A stretch of DNA of 33,103 bases from Stenotrophomonas maltophilia (GCF_013464915.1 NZ_RAVT01000021.1:39920-73022); one strand, 5' to 3'; numbered from the stretch's first letter, positions 22,982 through 30,678 are shown. Notes: generated by a model not told the origin, from the sequence alone. Translations and numbers: made by a program.

Positions 22982-25174
22982 ATGGATGTCTCCCACCTGC
23001 TTGATGGCCTGAACCCGGCCCAGCGCGAAGCCGTCTCCGCTCCCCCCGGCCACCACCTGGTGCTGGCCGGTGCCGGTTCCGGCAAGACCCGCGTACTCAC
23101 CCACCGCATCGCCTGGCTGCATGAAGTCGATGGCGTGCCGACCCACGGCATTTTCGCGGTGACCTTCACCAACAAGGCGGCCGGCGAAATGCGCCACCGC
23201 ATCGACGCGCAGCTGCCCAACGGCAGCCGCGGCATGTGGATCGGCACCTTCCACGGCCTGGCCAACCGCCTGCTGCGCCTGCACTGGCAGGACGCGAAGC
23301 TGCCCGAAGGCTTCCAGGTGATGGATTCGGACGACCAGCTGCGGCTGGTCAAGCGCGTGGTGCAGGCGCTGGAACTGGACGACGGCAAGTACCCGGCTAA
23401 GCAGATCGCGTGGTGGATCAACGCGCAGAAGGACGAGGGCCGTCGCCCGCAGCACATCCAGCCCGAGCCGCACGACGCCTGGCTGGAAACCATGCGCCAG
23501 GCCTACATCGAGTACCAGGCACGCTGCGACCGCGCCGGTCTGGTCGACTTCGCCGAGCTGCTGCTGCGCGCGCACGAACTGCTGCGCGACAATCCGGCGC
23601 TGCTGGCGCACTACCGCGCCCGCTTCCGCGAAATCCTGGTGGACGAGTTCCAGGACACCAATGCCATCCAGTACGCCTTCGTGCGCGTGCTGGCTGGCGA
23701 TTCCGGCCACGTGTTCGTGGTCGGCGACGATGACCAGGCCATCTACGGCTGGCGCGGTGCCAAGGTCGAGAACGTGCAGGGCTTCCTGCGCGATTTCCCC
23801 GGTGCGCAGACCATCCGCCTGGAACAGAACTACCGCTCCACCGCCAACATCCTCGGCGCCGCCAATGCAGTGATCGCGCACAACCCGGACCGCATCGGCA
23901 AGCAGCTGTGGACCGACAGCGGCGACGGTGAGCCGATCGACCTGTACGCCGCGTACAACGAGATGGACGAGGCGCGCTACATCGTCGAGCGCGCGCGCCA
24001 GTGGGTGCGTGATGGTGGCAGCTACACCGAAGTGGCCGTGCTCTACCGCAGCAATGCGCAGTCGCGCGCGCTGGAAGAAGCCCTGCTGAGCGAGCAGGTG
24101 CCGTACCGCGTGTACGGCGGCATGCGCTTCTTCGAGCGTGCCGAAATCAAGGACGCGCTGGCCTACCTGCGCCTGCTGTCCAACCGTAACGATGACGCGG
24201 CGTTCGAGCGCGCGGTCAACACGCCCACCCGTGGCATCGGCGACCGCACGCTGGACGAAGTGCGCCGTGAGGCGCGCGCGCAGGGTATTTCGTTGTGGGA
24301 AGCGACCATGCTGGTCACCCAGGGCAGCGCGCTGGCCGCACGCGCGCGCAACGCGCTGGCCGGCTTCCTGGTGCTGGTCAACGAGCTGCAGGCGCAGACC
24401 CTGCACATGACCCTGGCCGAGCGCGTGGACCACGTGCTGGCCCGCTCGCAGCTGCGCGAGCACTGGAGCAAGGAAAGCCGCAACGCGCTGGACTCCGAAT
24501 CGCGCACCGACAACCTCGACGAACTGGTCTCGGTGGCCTCGCGCTTCGTGCGTCGTGCCGACGACGTCGAGGAAGTGGGCGAGGACATGGACGAGCTGGT
24601 CGCGTTCCTGGCCTATGCCGCGCTGGAGGCCGGTGAGGGCCAGGCGCAGGCGGGCGAAGACGGCGTGCAGCTGATGACCCTGCACTCGGCCAAGGGCCTG
24701 GAGTTCCCGCTGGTGTTCCTGGCCGGCCTGGAAGAAGGCCTGTTCCCCAGCGCACGCTCGCTGGAGGAAAGCGGGCGGCTGGAAGAAGAGCGCCGCCTGG
24801 CCTACGTGGGCATCACCCGCGCGCGCCAGAAGCTGGTGCTGAGCTACGCCGAATCGCGCCGCATCCACGGCCAGGACAATTACAGCCTGCCGTCGCGCTT
24901 CCTGCGCGAGATCCCGCGCGAACTGCTGCATGAAGTGCGCCCGAAGGTGCAGGTCTCTCGGCCGGCCTCGATGGGCGCCAGCCGGGTGATGGGCCATGCC
25001 TCGATCGAGGCGCCGCCGATCAAGCTCGGCGCGCTGGTGAACCACCCCAAGTTCGGCGAAGGCATGGTGACCGACTACGAAGGCAGCGGTGCCCATGCCC
25101 GCGTGCAGGTCGAATTCGCCGACGCCGGCAGCAAGTGGCTGGTGATGGCGTATGCCAACCTGACGGTGATCTGA
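22982..25174 (+). CDS. uvrD: DNA helicase II UvrD
   Basis: The superfamily 1A 3'-5' helicase of nucleotide excision and mismatch repair. The 730-residue protein is collinear with E. coli UvrD (720): MDVSHLLDGLNPAQREAV, Walker A LAGAGSGKTRVL (Lys35), motif Ia VTFTNKAAGEM, motif II LVDEFQDTN, motif III GDDDQAIYGWRGA, motif IV EQNYRSTANIL, motif V LMTLHSAKGLEFPLVF and motif VI RRLAYVGITRAR. The C-terminal Tudor-like segment KFGEGMVTDYEGSGAHARVQ marks UvrD rather than Rep. It follows the FAD protein gene by 9 nt and probably has its own promoter as well. Confidence 0.97.
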   Translation: MDVSHLLDGLNPAQREAVSAPPGHHLVLAGAGSGKTRVLTHRIAWLHEVDGVPTHGIFAVTFTNKAAGEMRHRIDAQLPNGSRGMWIGTFHGLANRLLRLHWQDAKLPEGFQVMDSDDQLRLVKRVVQALELDDGKYPAKQIAWWINAQKDEGRRPQHIQPEPHDAWLETMRQAYIEYQARCDRAGLVDFAELLLRAHELLRDNPALLAHYRARFREILVDEFQDTNAIQYAFVRVLAGDSGHVFVVGDDDQAIYGWRGAKVENVQGFLRDFPGAQTIRLEQNYRSTANILGAANAVIAHNPDRIGKQLWTDSGDGEPIDLYAAYNEMDEARYIVERARQWVRDGGSYTEVAVLYRSNAQSRALEEALLSEQVPYRVYGGMRFFERAEIKDALAYLRLLSNRNDDAAFERAVNTPTRGIGDRTLDEVRREARAQGISLWEATMLVTQGSALAARARNALAGFLVLVNELQAQTLHMTLAERVDHVLARSQLREHWSKESRNALDSESRTDNLDELVSVASRFVRRADDVEEVGEDMDELVAFLAYAALEAGEGQAQAGEDGVQLMTLHSAKGLEFPLVFLAGLEEGLFPSARSLEESGRLEEERRLAYVGITRARQKLVLSYAESRRIHGQDNYSLPSRFLREIPRELLHEVRPKVQVSRPASMGASRVMGHASIEAPPIKLGALVNHPKFGEGMVTDYEGSGAHARVQVEFADAGSKWLVMAYANLTVI

Positions 25175-25184
25175 TCACCGTCGA

Positions 25185-25221
25185 GGGGTCGGATCCCTCC
25201 CGCAGGGAGGGCTCTGACCCC
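25185..25221. repeat. GGGGTC-family hairpin 4
   Basis: GGGGTCGGATCCCTCCC pairs with GGGAGGGCTCTGACCCC over a GCA loop, 10 nt after the uvrD stop. Likely also functions as the uvrD 3' end. Confidence 0.75.
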
Positions 25222-25241
25222 ATCGCGGAATGCACGTGGTT

Positions 25242-25282
25242 GGGGTCAGAGCCCTTTCCCGTTGGAAAAGGGATCCGACCCC
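25242..25282. repeat. GGGGTC-family hairpin 5
   Basis: GGGGTCAGAGCCCTTTCCC pairs with the arm ending GGGATCCGACCCC. It is the mirror orientation of hairpin 4, 20 nt away, so the two form an inverted pair. It ends 3 nt before the -10-like element of the next gene. Confidence 0.75.
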
Positions 25283-25285
25283 GAT

Positions 25286-25297
25286 TAGGCTGCGGCC
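25286..25297 (+). promoter_or_regulatory. Candidate leaderless promoter of the phosphatase-like gene
   Basis: TAGGCT at 25286-25291, 6 nt, then ATG 25298, with no ribosome site. The -35 region falls inside repeat hairpin 5. TAGGCT also occurs at 30884 after hairpin 6. Confidence 0.4.
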
Positions 25298-25624
25298 ATG
25301 ACCCGCAACGTGCTCTTCCTCTGCAGCCAGAACCGCCTGCGCAGCCCGACGGCCGAGCAGGTATTCGCCGACTGGCCGGGCATCGAAACCGCCTCGGCCG
25401 GGCTGCTGGCCGACGCCGAAGAAGTGCTCAGCCCCGAGCTGCTGCAGTGGGCGGACCTGGTGTTCGTGATGGAGCGCGCCCACCGCAATCGGCTGTCCAG
25501 CCGCTACAAAGCATGGCTGAAGGGCAAGCGGGTGATCTGCCTGGATATCCCGGACGATTACGACTACATGGACCCGGTGCTGGTGGAGCTGCTCAAGCGC
25601 AAGGTGACGCCGTTCCTGCGTTGA
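25298..25624 (+). CDS. Low-molecular-weight protein tyrosine phosphatase-like protein
   Basis: A 108-residue protein with the phosphatase P-loop close to the N-terminus: VLFLCSQNRLRSPTAEQVF, that is Cys9-X5-Arg15-Ser. A late acidic motif, DIPDDYDYMDP, could provide the general acid Asp. It is shorter than canonical LMW phosphatases (about 150) and fits the short 'predicted protein tyrosine phosphatase' group. ETASAGLL after the P-loop is also typical. The substrate is unknown. It sits alone between two repeat hairpins and a SMAG pair. Confidence 0.85.
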   Translation: MTRNVLFLCSQNRLRSPTAEQVFADWPGIETASAGLLADAEEVLSPELLQWADLVFVMERAHRNRLSSRYKAWLKGKRVICLDIPDDYDYMDPVLVELLKRKVTPFLR

Positions 25625-25633
25625 CGGGCTGTT

Positions 25634-25699
25634 GTAGAGCCGAGCCCACGCTCGGCTGCTTCTGGCTGGAAGAACAGCCGAGCATGGGCTCGGCTCTAC
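25634..25699. repeat. SMAG inverted pair
   Basis: GTAGAGCCGAGCCCACGCTC and the inverted GAGCATGGGCTCGGCTCTAC, 9 nt after the phosphatase stop codon. Confidence 0.87.
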
Positions 25700-25778
25700 A
25701 GGGGGGCGCAAAGGTCCGCCGAGCATGGCTATGCCGGTCGTCCTGACCGGCACCCTTCGGGCCGTCGCAAGCGACGTT

Positions 25779-25800
25779 GGCAGCGGCTCCTGCCGCTACC
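25779..25800 (-). repeat. Solo SMAG-like palindrome
   Basis: On the minus strand GGTAGCGGCAGGAGCCGCTG followed by CC: a GTAG head and a GCGGC..GCCGC stem. It precedes the -10-like element of the next gene by 8 nt. Confidence 0.75.
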
Positions 25801-25808
25801 TTCGACTC

Positions 25809-25814
25809 TACAAT
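25809..25814 (+). promoter_or_regulatory. Possible -10 of the unknown gene at 25844
   Basis: TACAAT, 29 nt before the ATG, giving a leader of roughly 23 nt that contains AGGAA at 25832-25836. No clear -35. Confidence 0.4.
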
Positions 25815-25843
25815 GGGGCCTGACATCTTCCAGGAACGCCCCC

Positions 25844-26398
25844 ATGACCGAACCCACGCTGCACGTCACCGTGAAGTTGAACGCCCGGCTGCAGCCGGAG
25901 CACCGCCATGAACTGTTCGAGGATCCGCTCGACGCCTTGCTGCAGGCGGCGCAGGTGGGCGAGCTGACTGGCGGTGGCACCGCGATGTCCGACCTCGGCG
26001 AGGTCGAATACGGCGATATCGAAGTGGCGCTGGTCGATGCAGCCGGCGTGCCGAAGCTGATCGACCTGCTGGAGCAGCTGGGTGCACCAAAGGGTTCGCA
26101 GCTGCAGGGTGCGGGTGAAGCCGACCGCAGCTTCGGCGTGACCGAAGGCCTGGGCATCTACCTGGATGGCCTGAACCTGCCCGACGAGGTCTACGAACAG
26201 TGCGATTCCAACCACGTGTTCGAGCAGCTGTCGGAGAACATCGACGGCCTGGGCGAGATCTGCAGCTGGTGGCAGGGGCCGACCGAGACCGCGCTGTACA
26301 TGTACGGCGAATCGTTCGAGGCGATGCGTGATGCGATCGCCGGATTCGTGGCCCGCTACCCGCTGTGCCAGAACGCGCGCGTGGTGCAGATCGCCTGA
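25844..26398 (+). CDS. Conserved-looking protein of unknown function
   Basis: A 184-residue acidic, soluble protein that I do not recognise with confidence. It has no signal peptide or membrane segment. Two parts stand out: GELTGGGTAMSDLGEVEYGD, then IEVALVD and LIDLLEQLGAPKGSQLQ at about residues 39-86, which recalls a domain seen in assorted bacterial hypothetical proteins; and a C-terminal part WWQGPTETALYMYGESFEAM, ending YPLCQNARVVQIA. AGGAA 7 nt before the ATG, steady codon use and a nearby -10 make it a real gene. It lies between SMAG repeats and appears to be transcribed alone. Confidence 0.75.
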   Translation: MTEPTLHVTVKLNARLQPEHRHELFEDPLDALLQAAQVGELTGGGTAMSDLGEVEYGDIEVALVDAAGVPKLIDLLEQLGAPKGSQLQGAGEADRSFGVTEGLGIYLDGLNLPDEVYEQCDSNHVFEQLSENIDGLGEICSWWQGPTETALYMYGESFEAMRDAIAGFVARYPLCQNARVVQIA

Positions 26399-26409
26399 GC
26401 GACGTTGTT

Positions 26410-26468
26410 GTAGAGCCGAGCCCATGCTCGGCTCATGCACCCGAAGCAGAGCATGGGCTCGGCTCTAC
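26410..26468. repeat. SMAG inverted pair
   Basis: GTAGAGCCGAGCCCATGCTC and the inverted GAGCATGGGCTCGGCTCTAC between the unknown gene and the convergent small membrane protein gene. It ends 9 nt from that gene's stop. Confidence 0.87.
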
Positions 26469-26477
26469 AGAAGAGCA

Positions 26478-26624
26478 TTATCGGCCGGCTGACTGCCTGG
26501 CGTTGTCGCGCTGGGCAAGATCCTTGCCCAGGTAATAGCCGCCGCAGAACAGCACGAAGGCGGCGATGAGGCTCCAAAGGATGATCCTGAGAGGGCTTCG
26601 TGGTGTCGGCTTGCTGTCCTGCAT
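26478..26624 (-). CDS. 48-residue single-span membrane protein
   Basis: A small reading frame with strong support: GGGAGAA lies 6 nt before the ATG (complement of 26622-26624). The product is MQDSKPTPRSPLRIILWSLI, then AAFVLFCGGYYLG and a charged tail KDLAQRDNARQSAGR. That is a short cytoplasmic-like head, one hydrophobic helix of about 20 residues with a Gly-Gly-Tyr-Tyr end, and a polar tail. I do not know its family. It is divergent from the universal stress protein gene (183 nt apart) and convergent with the unknown gene at 25844. The call rests on the ribosome site and the membrane-protein layout. Confidence 0.65.
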   Translation of the reverse strand: MQDSKPTPRSPLRIILWSLIAAFVLFCGGYYLGKDLAQRDNARQSAGR

Positions 26625-26725
26625 GGGCGTTCTCCCAAGGCGGCGCGGTGCCGCTGGTCCAGCATGCGCTGCGGTCAGGGGGTACGCAAGCGGACGGTGC
26701 GCACACGCCGCTGCACGGCGCCGGA

Positions 26726-26767
26726 TTGATCCTGCTCAAGGCGCGCCCTGCACATCCGGTGTGCAAT
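26726..26767 (+). promoter_or_regulatory. FNR/ANR-like box and -10 of the universal stress protein gene
   Basis: TTGATCCTGCTCAA (26726-26739) matches TTGAT-N4-ATCAA at 9 of 10 positions. TGCAAT at 26762-26767 fits a -10. With a start at 26774 the box is centred exactly at -41.5, the class II activator position for FNR/ANR/CRP-type proteins. No -35 is needed in that layout. Confidence 0.6.
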
Positions 26768-26807
26768 GGTGTTGTTCCCATCTGGCAGACCGCCACGGAG
26801 CCCCACC

Positions 26808-27254
26808 ATGTACAAGCGCATCCTGATTGCCACCGACGGATCCGAGCTGGCCGACAAGGGCCTGGCCAAGGGTCTGGAGCTGGCCAAGGACCTCAACGCC
26901 GAGGTCGATATCGTGACCGTTTCCGAGCCGTGGGCCGTCGGCATGTACGACGCCATGGGCTGGAGCGTGGGCTACATGAACAGCCCTGAATACAAGGCCG
27001 ACCGCGAGGAAGGCGCGCAGAAGGTGCTGCAGCCGGCGCTGGCCAAGGCGGCCGAACAGGGCATCACGGCCAACCCCGTGCACGTGCTGGACCGCTACGC
27101 GGCCGACGGCATCATCGAGACCGCCGGCGAGCGCAACAGCGACCTGATCGTGATGACCTCGCACGGCCGCCGTGGCGTGACCCGCGTGCTGCTGGGCAGC
27201 CAGACCGCGGAAGTACTGGCGCGCAGCACGCTGCCGGTGCTGGTCATCCGCTGA
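26808..27254 (+). CDS. Universal stress protein (UspA family)
   Basis: A 148-residue single-domain universal stress protein. MYKRILIATDGSELADKGLA is the first strand and Asp contact; the C-terminal SHGRRGVTRVLLGSQTAEVL matches the ATP-binding pattern (SHG, 9 residues, GS), so it is likely an ATP-binding Usp; VLARSTLPVLVIR is the usual last strand. A GGAG lies 8 nt before ATG 26808. The upstream FNR/ANR-like site suggests induction at low oxygen, as for several Usp genes in Pseudomonas. A terminator hairpin follows. Confidence 0.93.
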   Translation: MYKRILIATDGSELADKGLAKGLELAKDLNAEVDIVTVSEPWAVGMYDAMGWSVGYMNSPEYKADREEGAQKVLQPALAKAAEQGITANPVHVLDRYAADGIIETAGERNSDLIVMTSHGRRGVTRVLLGSQTAEVLARSTLPVLVIR

Positions 27255-27280
27255 TACAAGCGTTCCCGGGGAGGGGACCC

Positions 27281-27317
27281 GACGCCGGCCGCAGGATGCG
27301 CGCCGGCGTCATCTTTT
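27281..27317 (+). terminator. Terminator after the universal stress protein gene
   Basis: GACGCCGGC and GCCGGCGTC form a 9-bp stem over a 12-nt loop, followed by ATCTTTT. Confidence 0.8.
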
Positions 27318-27360
27318 GTAGGGGCCGGCAGGGGCCCATCCACGCATGGCGTGGATCTAC
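27318..27360. repeat. SMAG-like pair, partly degenerate
   Basis: The right arm, read on the minus strand, is GTAGATCCACGCCATGCGTG followed by GAT, a standard SMAG palindrome. The left arm GTAGGGGCCGGCAGGGGCCC has the GTAG head but an unrelated stem. Confidence 0.65.
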
Positions 27361-27388
27361 TGAATCGCAGGGATCCGACCCTGCCACA

Positions 27389-27673
27389 TCACCAGCTGTA
27401 CAGCTTCCAGTACACCGGCGACACGCCGTCCTTGTCGTTGTCGAAACGGCCATCGCCGTTCTTGTCGTACATGTAGAACGGGGCACCGCGCGACGGGGTC
27501 ACCTTGACCATGCGCAGCTGGCCGGACACGCGGTATTCCTCGATGACATCGCCGTTGTCCATGGTGCGCTTGGACACATCCGCGCCCTTGACGTCCACCG
27601 GGGGAGCGCCCGCGCCACCCATGCTGGCGCAGCCAGCGAGCAGGAGCAGGGAAGCCAGCATCAGGGTCTTCAT
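27389..27673 (-). CDS. DUF2782 domain lipoprotein
   Basis: A 94-residue small lipoprotein: signal MKTLMLASLLLLAGC with the lipobox Cys15. DUF2782 features follow (IEEYRVSGQLRMVKVTPSRG, then PFYMYDKNGDGRFDNDKDG). The family is found beside polA in Pseudomonas and Xanthomonads, and here it diverges from polA with a 98-nt gap. Residues 70-78 (DKNGDGRFD) have the DxNGDGxxD spacing of EF-hand/dockerin-like calcium loops. Start ATG 27673 is at the lipoprotein signal; the longer open frame upstream has no merit. Function unknown. Confidence 0.85.
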   Translation of the reverse strand: MKTLMLASLLLLAGCASMGGAGAPPVDVKGADVSKRTMDNGDVIEEYRVSGQLRMVKVTPSRGAPFYMYDKNGDGRFDNDKDGVSPVYWKLYSW

Positions 27674-27759
27674 CGGCGGGGGCCTTTGCCTGGAAAGAGC
27701 CTTGATTATGCCCCATCGCCGGGTGCGTGCCGTGTCGTCGCGGTGCAGGCACGGGCGCG

Positions 27760-27771
27760 TAGAATCGACCC
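27760..27771 (+). promoter_or_regulatory. Candidate leaderless promoter of polA
   Basis: TAGAAT at 27760-27765, then CGACCC and the polA ATG. No ribosome site; no obvious -35. Confidence 0.5.
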
Positions 27772-30546
27772 ATGAGCAGATTAGTCCTGATCGACGGGTC
27801 CAGTTACCTGTACCGCGCGTTCCACGCGCTGCCGCCCCTGTCCAATGCACAGGGCGAACCCACCGGCGCGCTGTTCGGCGTGGTCAACATGCTGCGCTCG
27901 ACGCTGAAGGAGCGCCCGGCCTACGTGGCGTTCGTGGTCGATGCGCCGGGCAAGACCTTCCGCGATGACCTGTATGACCAGTACAAGGCCAACCGCCCCC
28001 CGATGCCCGACGAGCTGCGCAGCCAGGTCGAGCCGATGTGCCGCATCGTCGAAGCGCTGGGCATCAGCATCCTGCGCATTCCCGGCGTGGAAGCCGACGA
28101 TGTGATCGGCACGCTGGCCCTGCAGGGCGTGGCGCAGGACCTGAAGGTGACCATCTCTACCGGCGACAAGGACTTTGCCCAGCTGGTGCGCCCGGGCATC
28201 GAGCTGGTCAACACCATGACCGGCAGCCGCATGGATTCGGATGCAGCGGTGATGGAGAAGTTCGGCGTGCGCGCCGACCAGATCATCGACCTGCTGGCGC
28301 TGATGGGCGACACCGTCGACAACGTGCCGGGCGTGGAGAAGTGCGGGCCGAAGACCGCCGCCAAGTGGCTGGCCGAGTACCAGCACCTGGACGGGGTGAT
28401 GGCGGCCGCGCCGACCATGAAGGGCAAGATCGGCGAGAACCTGCGCGCCGCGCTGGAGCGCCTGCCGTTGAACCGCGAGCTGGTGACCATCCGCACCGAC
28501 GTGGAGCTGGACGCCAGCCCGACCACGCTGGCCCTGCGCGAGCAGGACGTGCCGGAGCTGACCGAGTTGTATGCGCGCTACGGCTTCACCCAGGCGCTGA
28601 AGGAGCTGGGTGCACCGCTGCCGGCGCCGGCAGCCGCCAGCGAAGCAACGCCGAGCCTGCGTGGCACCGCCGCCGGGTTCGCCCGTGGCAGCGCCGAGGC
28701 ACCAGCCGCCGGCACGCTGGATCCGGCGCTGTCCGCGCCGGGTGAATACGAGACGGTGTCGACCCCCGAGCAGCTGCAGGCCTGGGTCGAGCGCCTTCAG
28801 CAGGCCGATCTGATCAGCTTCGATACCGAAACCGATGCGCTGGACGCGATGCGTGCGCGCCTGGTCGGCATCAGCCTGGCGGTCGAGCCGGGCAAGGCCG
28901 CCTATATTCCGGTCGGCCACGATTACCCGGGCGCGCCGGCGCAGCTGCCGATGCAGCAGGTGCTGGATGCACTGCGCCCGGTGCTGCAGGACCCGGCGAA
29001 GAAGAAGCTGGGGCAGCACGGCAAGTACGATCTGCACGTGCTGCGTCGCCACGGCGTCGACGTGCAGGGCTACCACGACGACACCATGCTCGAGAGCTTC
29101 GTGCTCAATTCCACCGCCACCCGCCACGACATGGATTCACTGGCCCTGCGTTACCTGGGCTACAGCACCATCAAGTTCGAGGATGTGGCCGGCAAGGGCG
29201 CCAAGCAGATTCCGTTCTCGCAGGTAGGCATCGACGAAGCCAGCCGCTATGCGGCCGAAGACGCCGACATCACCCTGCGCCTGCACCACGCGCTGCAGCC
29301 GCAGCTGCTGGCCGAGCCGGCGCTGGACAGCGTGTACCGCGACATCGAGATGCCGCTGGTGCCGGTGCTGACCACGATTGAAGCCAATGGCGTGCGCATC
29401 GACACCGATGAACTGCGCCGGCAGAGCCAGGACCTGTCCTCGCGCATGCTGGCCGCGCAGCAGAAGGCCACCGAGCTGGCCGGCCGCAGCTTCAACCTGG
29501 ATTCGCCCAAGCAGCTGCAGGCGGTGCTGTTCGACGAACTGAAGCTGCCGGCGGTGGTGAAGACCCCCAAGGGCCAGCCCAGCACCAATGAAGAGGCGCT
29601 GGAGGCGATTGCCGACCAGCACGAGCTGCCGCGGGTGATCCTCGAATACCGCGGGCTGGCCAAGCTGCGCAGCACCTACACCGACAAGCTGCCGGAGATG
29701 GTCAACCCGGATACCGGCCGGGTGCACACCAGCTACCACCAGTCCGGTGCCGCCACCGGCCGCCTGTCCTCGTCGGACCCGAACCTGCAGAACATCCCGA
29801 TCCGCACCGAGGATGGCCGCCGCATCCGCCGCGCGTTCATCGCCCCGGAGGGCTTCCAGCTGCTGGCCGCCGACTATTCGCAGATCGAGCTGCGGATCAT
29901 GGCCCACCTGTCCGAGGACCCGGGCCTGGTGCGTGCCTTCGAGCAGGGCGCCGACGTGCACCGTGCCACCGCCGCCGAGGTGTTCGGGCGCACGCTGGAA
30001 GAAGTGACGCCGAACGAGCGCCGTGCCGCCAAGGCGATCAACTTCGGCCTGATGTACGGCATGAGCGCCTTCGGCCTGGCCCGCAACCTGGGCATCGACC
30101 GTGGCCAGGCGCAGGACTACGTGGCGCTGTACTTCAGCCGCTACCCGGGCGTGCGTGACTTCATGGAGCGGATGCGCCAGCAGGCCCGCGACCAGGGCTA
30201 TGTAGAGACCCTGTTCGGCCGCCGCCTGTACCTGAACGACATTCATGCACGTAACCAGGGCCTGCGCGCCGGTGCCGAGCGTGCCGCGATCAACGCGCCG
30301 ATGCAGGGCACCGCCGCCGACATCATCAAGCGCGCGATGGTGGACGTGGACCAGTGGCTGCGTGACAGCGGCGCACCGGCGCGGATGATCCTGCAGGTGC
30401 ACGATGAACTGGTGTTCGAAACCGAAAGCAGTTTCGTCGAGGAGTTGCGTTTGCAGGTGGTCGAACGCATGTCGCAAGCGGCCAAACTGCGCGTGCCACT
30501 GGTGGTCGATACCGGCGTCGGCAACAACTGGGACGAAGCACACTGA
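27772..30546 (+). CDS. polA: DNA polymerase I
   Basis: The repair and Okazaki-fragment polymerase, 924 residues (E. coli 928), with all three domains intact. The 5' nuclease occupies about residues 1-290 (LVLIDGSSYLYRAFHALPPL, GVEADDVIGTLA, STGDKDFAQLV, GDTVDNVPGVEKCGPKTA). The 3'-5' exonuclease keeps its acidic residues: SFDTETDALDAM, then the HGKYDLHVL region and YAAEDADITLRLH, so proofreading should be active. The polymerase has DYSQIELRIMAHLSEDP (motif A), KAINFGLMYGMSAFGLAR (O-helix) and VHDELVFE (motif C). A probable leaderless promoter sits before the ATG. An sX13-like RNA gene follows. Confidence 0.98.
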   Translation: MSRLVLIDGSSYLYRAFHALPPLSNAQGEPTGALFGVVNMLRSTLKERPAYVAFVVDAPGKTFRDDLYDQYKANRPPMPDELRSQVEPMCRIVEALGISILRIPGVEADDVIGTLALQGVAQDLKVTISTGDKDFAQLVRPGIELVNTMTGSRMDSDAAVMEKFGVRADQIIDLLALMGDTVDNVPGVEKCGPKTAAKWLAEYQHLDGVMAAAPTMKGKIGENLRAALERLPLNRELVTIRTDVELDASPTTLALREQDVPELTELYARYGFTQALKELGAPLPAPAAASEATPSLRGTAAGFARGSAEAPAAGTLDPALSAPGEYETVSTPEQLQAWVERLQQADLISFDTETDALDAMRARLVGISLAVEPGKAAYIPVGHDYPGAPAQLPMQQVLDALRPVLQDPAKKKLGQHGKYDLHVLRRHGVDVQGYHDDTMLESFVLNSTATRHDMDSLALRYLGYSTIKFEDVAGKGAKQIPFSQVGIDEASRYAAEDADITLRLHHALQPQLLAEPALDSVYRDIEMPLVPVLTTIEANGVRIDTDELRRQSQDLSSRMLAAQQKATELAGRSFNLDSPKQLQAVLFDELKLPAVVKTPKGQPSTNEEALEAIADQHELPRVILEYRGLAKLRSTYTDKLPEMVNPDTGRVHTSYHQSGAATGRLSSSDPNLQNIPIRTEDGRRIRRAFIAPEGFQLLAADYSQIELRIMAHLSEDPGLVRAFEQGADVHRATAAEVFGRTLEEVTPNERRAAKAINFGLMYGMSAFGLARNLGIDRGQAQDYVALYFSRYPGVRDFMERMRQQARDQGYVETLFGRRLYLNDIHARNQGLRAGAERAAINAPMQGTAADIIKRAMVDVDQWLRDSGAPARMILQVHDELVFETESSFVEELRLQVVERMSQAAKLRVPLVVDTGVGNNWDEAH

Positions 30547-30567
30547 GGGGTGTTTCAGGCCGAAAAC

Positions 30568-30629
30568 GACGTGAATTCGTTCATTCGTCAGAGGTTTCTG
30601 ACTCGATCATGAATGTTGCCCTGATCGAG
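30568..30629. other. Two hairpins in the polA-sRNA gap
   Basis: GACGTGAA-TTCG-TTCA-TT-CGTC (30568-30589) makes a stem with a UUCG tetraloop, and CTCGATCA (30602-30609) pairs with TGATCGAG (30622-30629) over 12 nt. Neither is followed by a T-run, so they may stabilise the polA 3' end rather than terminate. The gap from 30547 to 30917 (371 nt) is unusually AT-rich up to about 30690 and then holds the sRNA and repeat hairpin 6. Confidence 0.5.
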
Positions 30630-30678
30630 GTTCATTAAATTGGGCCCCTTCACGAACCGTTAGTGTTCGGAGTGCTTC

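Noticed and set aside
21578..25096. A 1172-residue minus-strand open frame across the FAD protein gene and uvrD
   Set aside because: It covers two real genes on the opposite strand and reads as low-complexity His/Gln/Arg-rich sequence, typical of antisense frames at this GC content.
30602..30629. Rho-independent terminator for polA
   Set aside because: The 8-bp stem is perfect but is followed by GTTCATTAAATT, without a T-run; kept only as a hairpin.
30609..30638. Nine-codon open frame in the polA-sRNA gap
   Set aside because: It lies within a hairpin, has no ribosome site and nothing else supports it.
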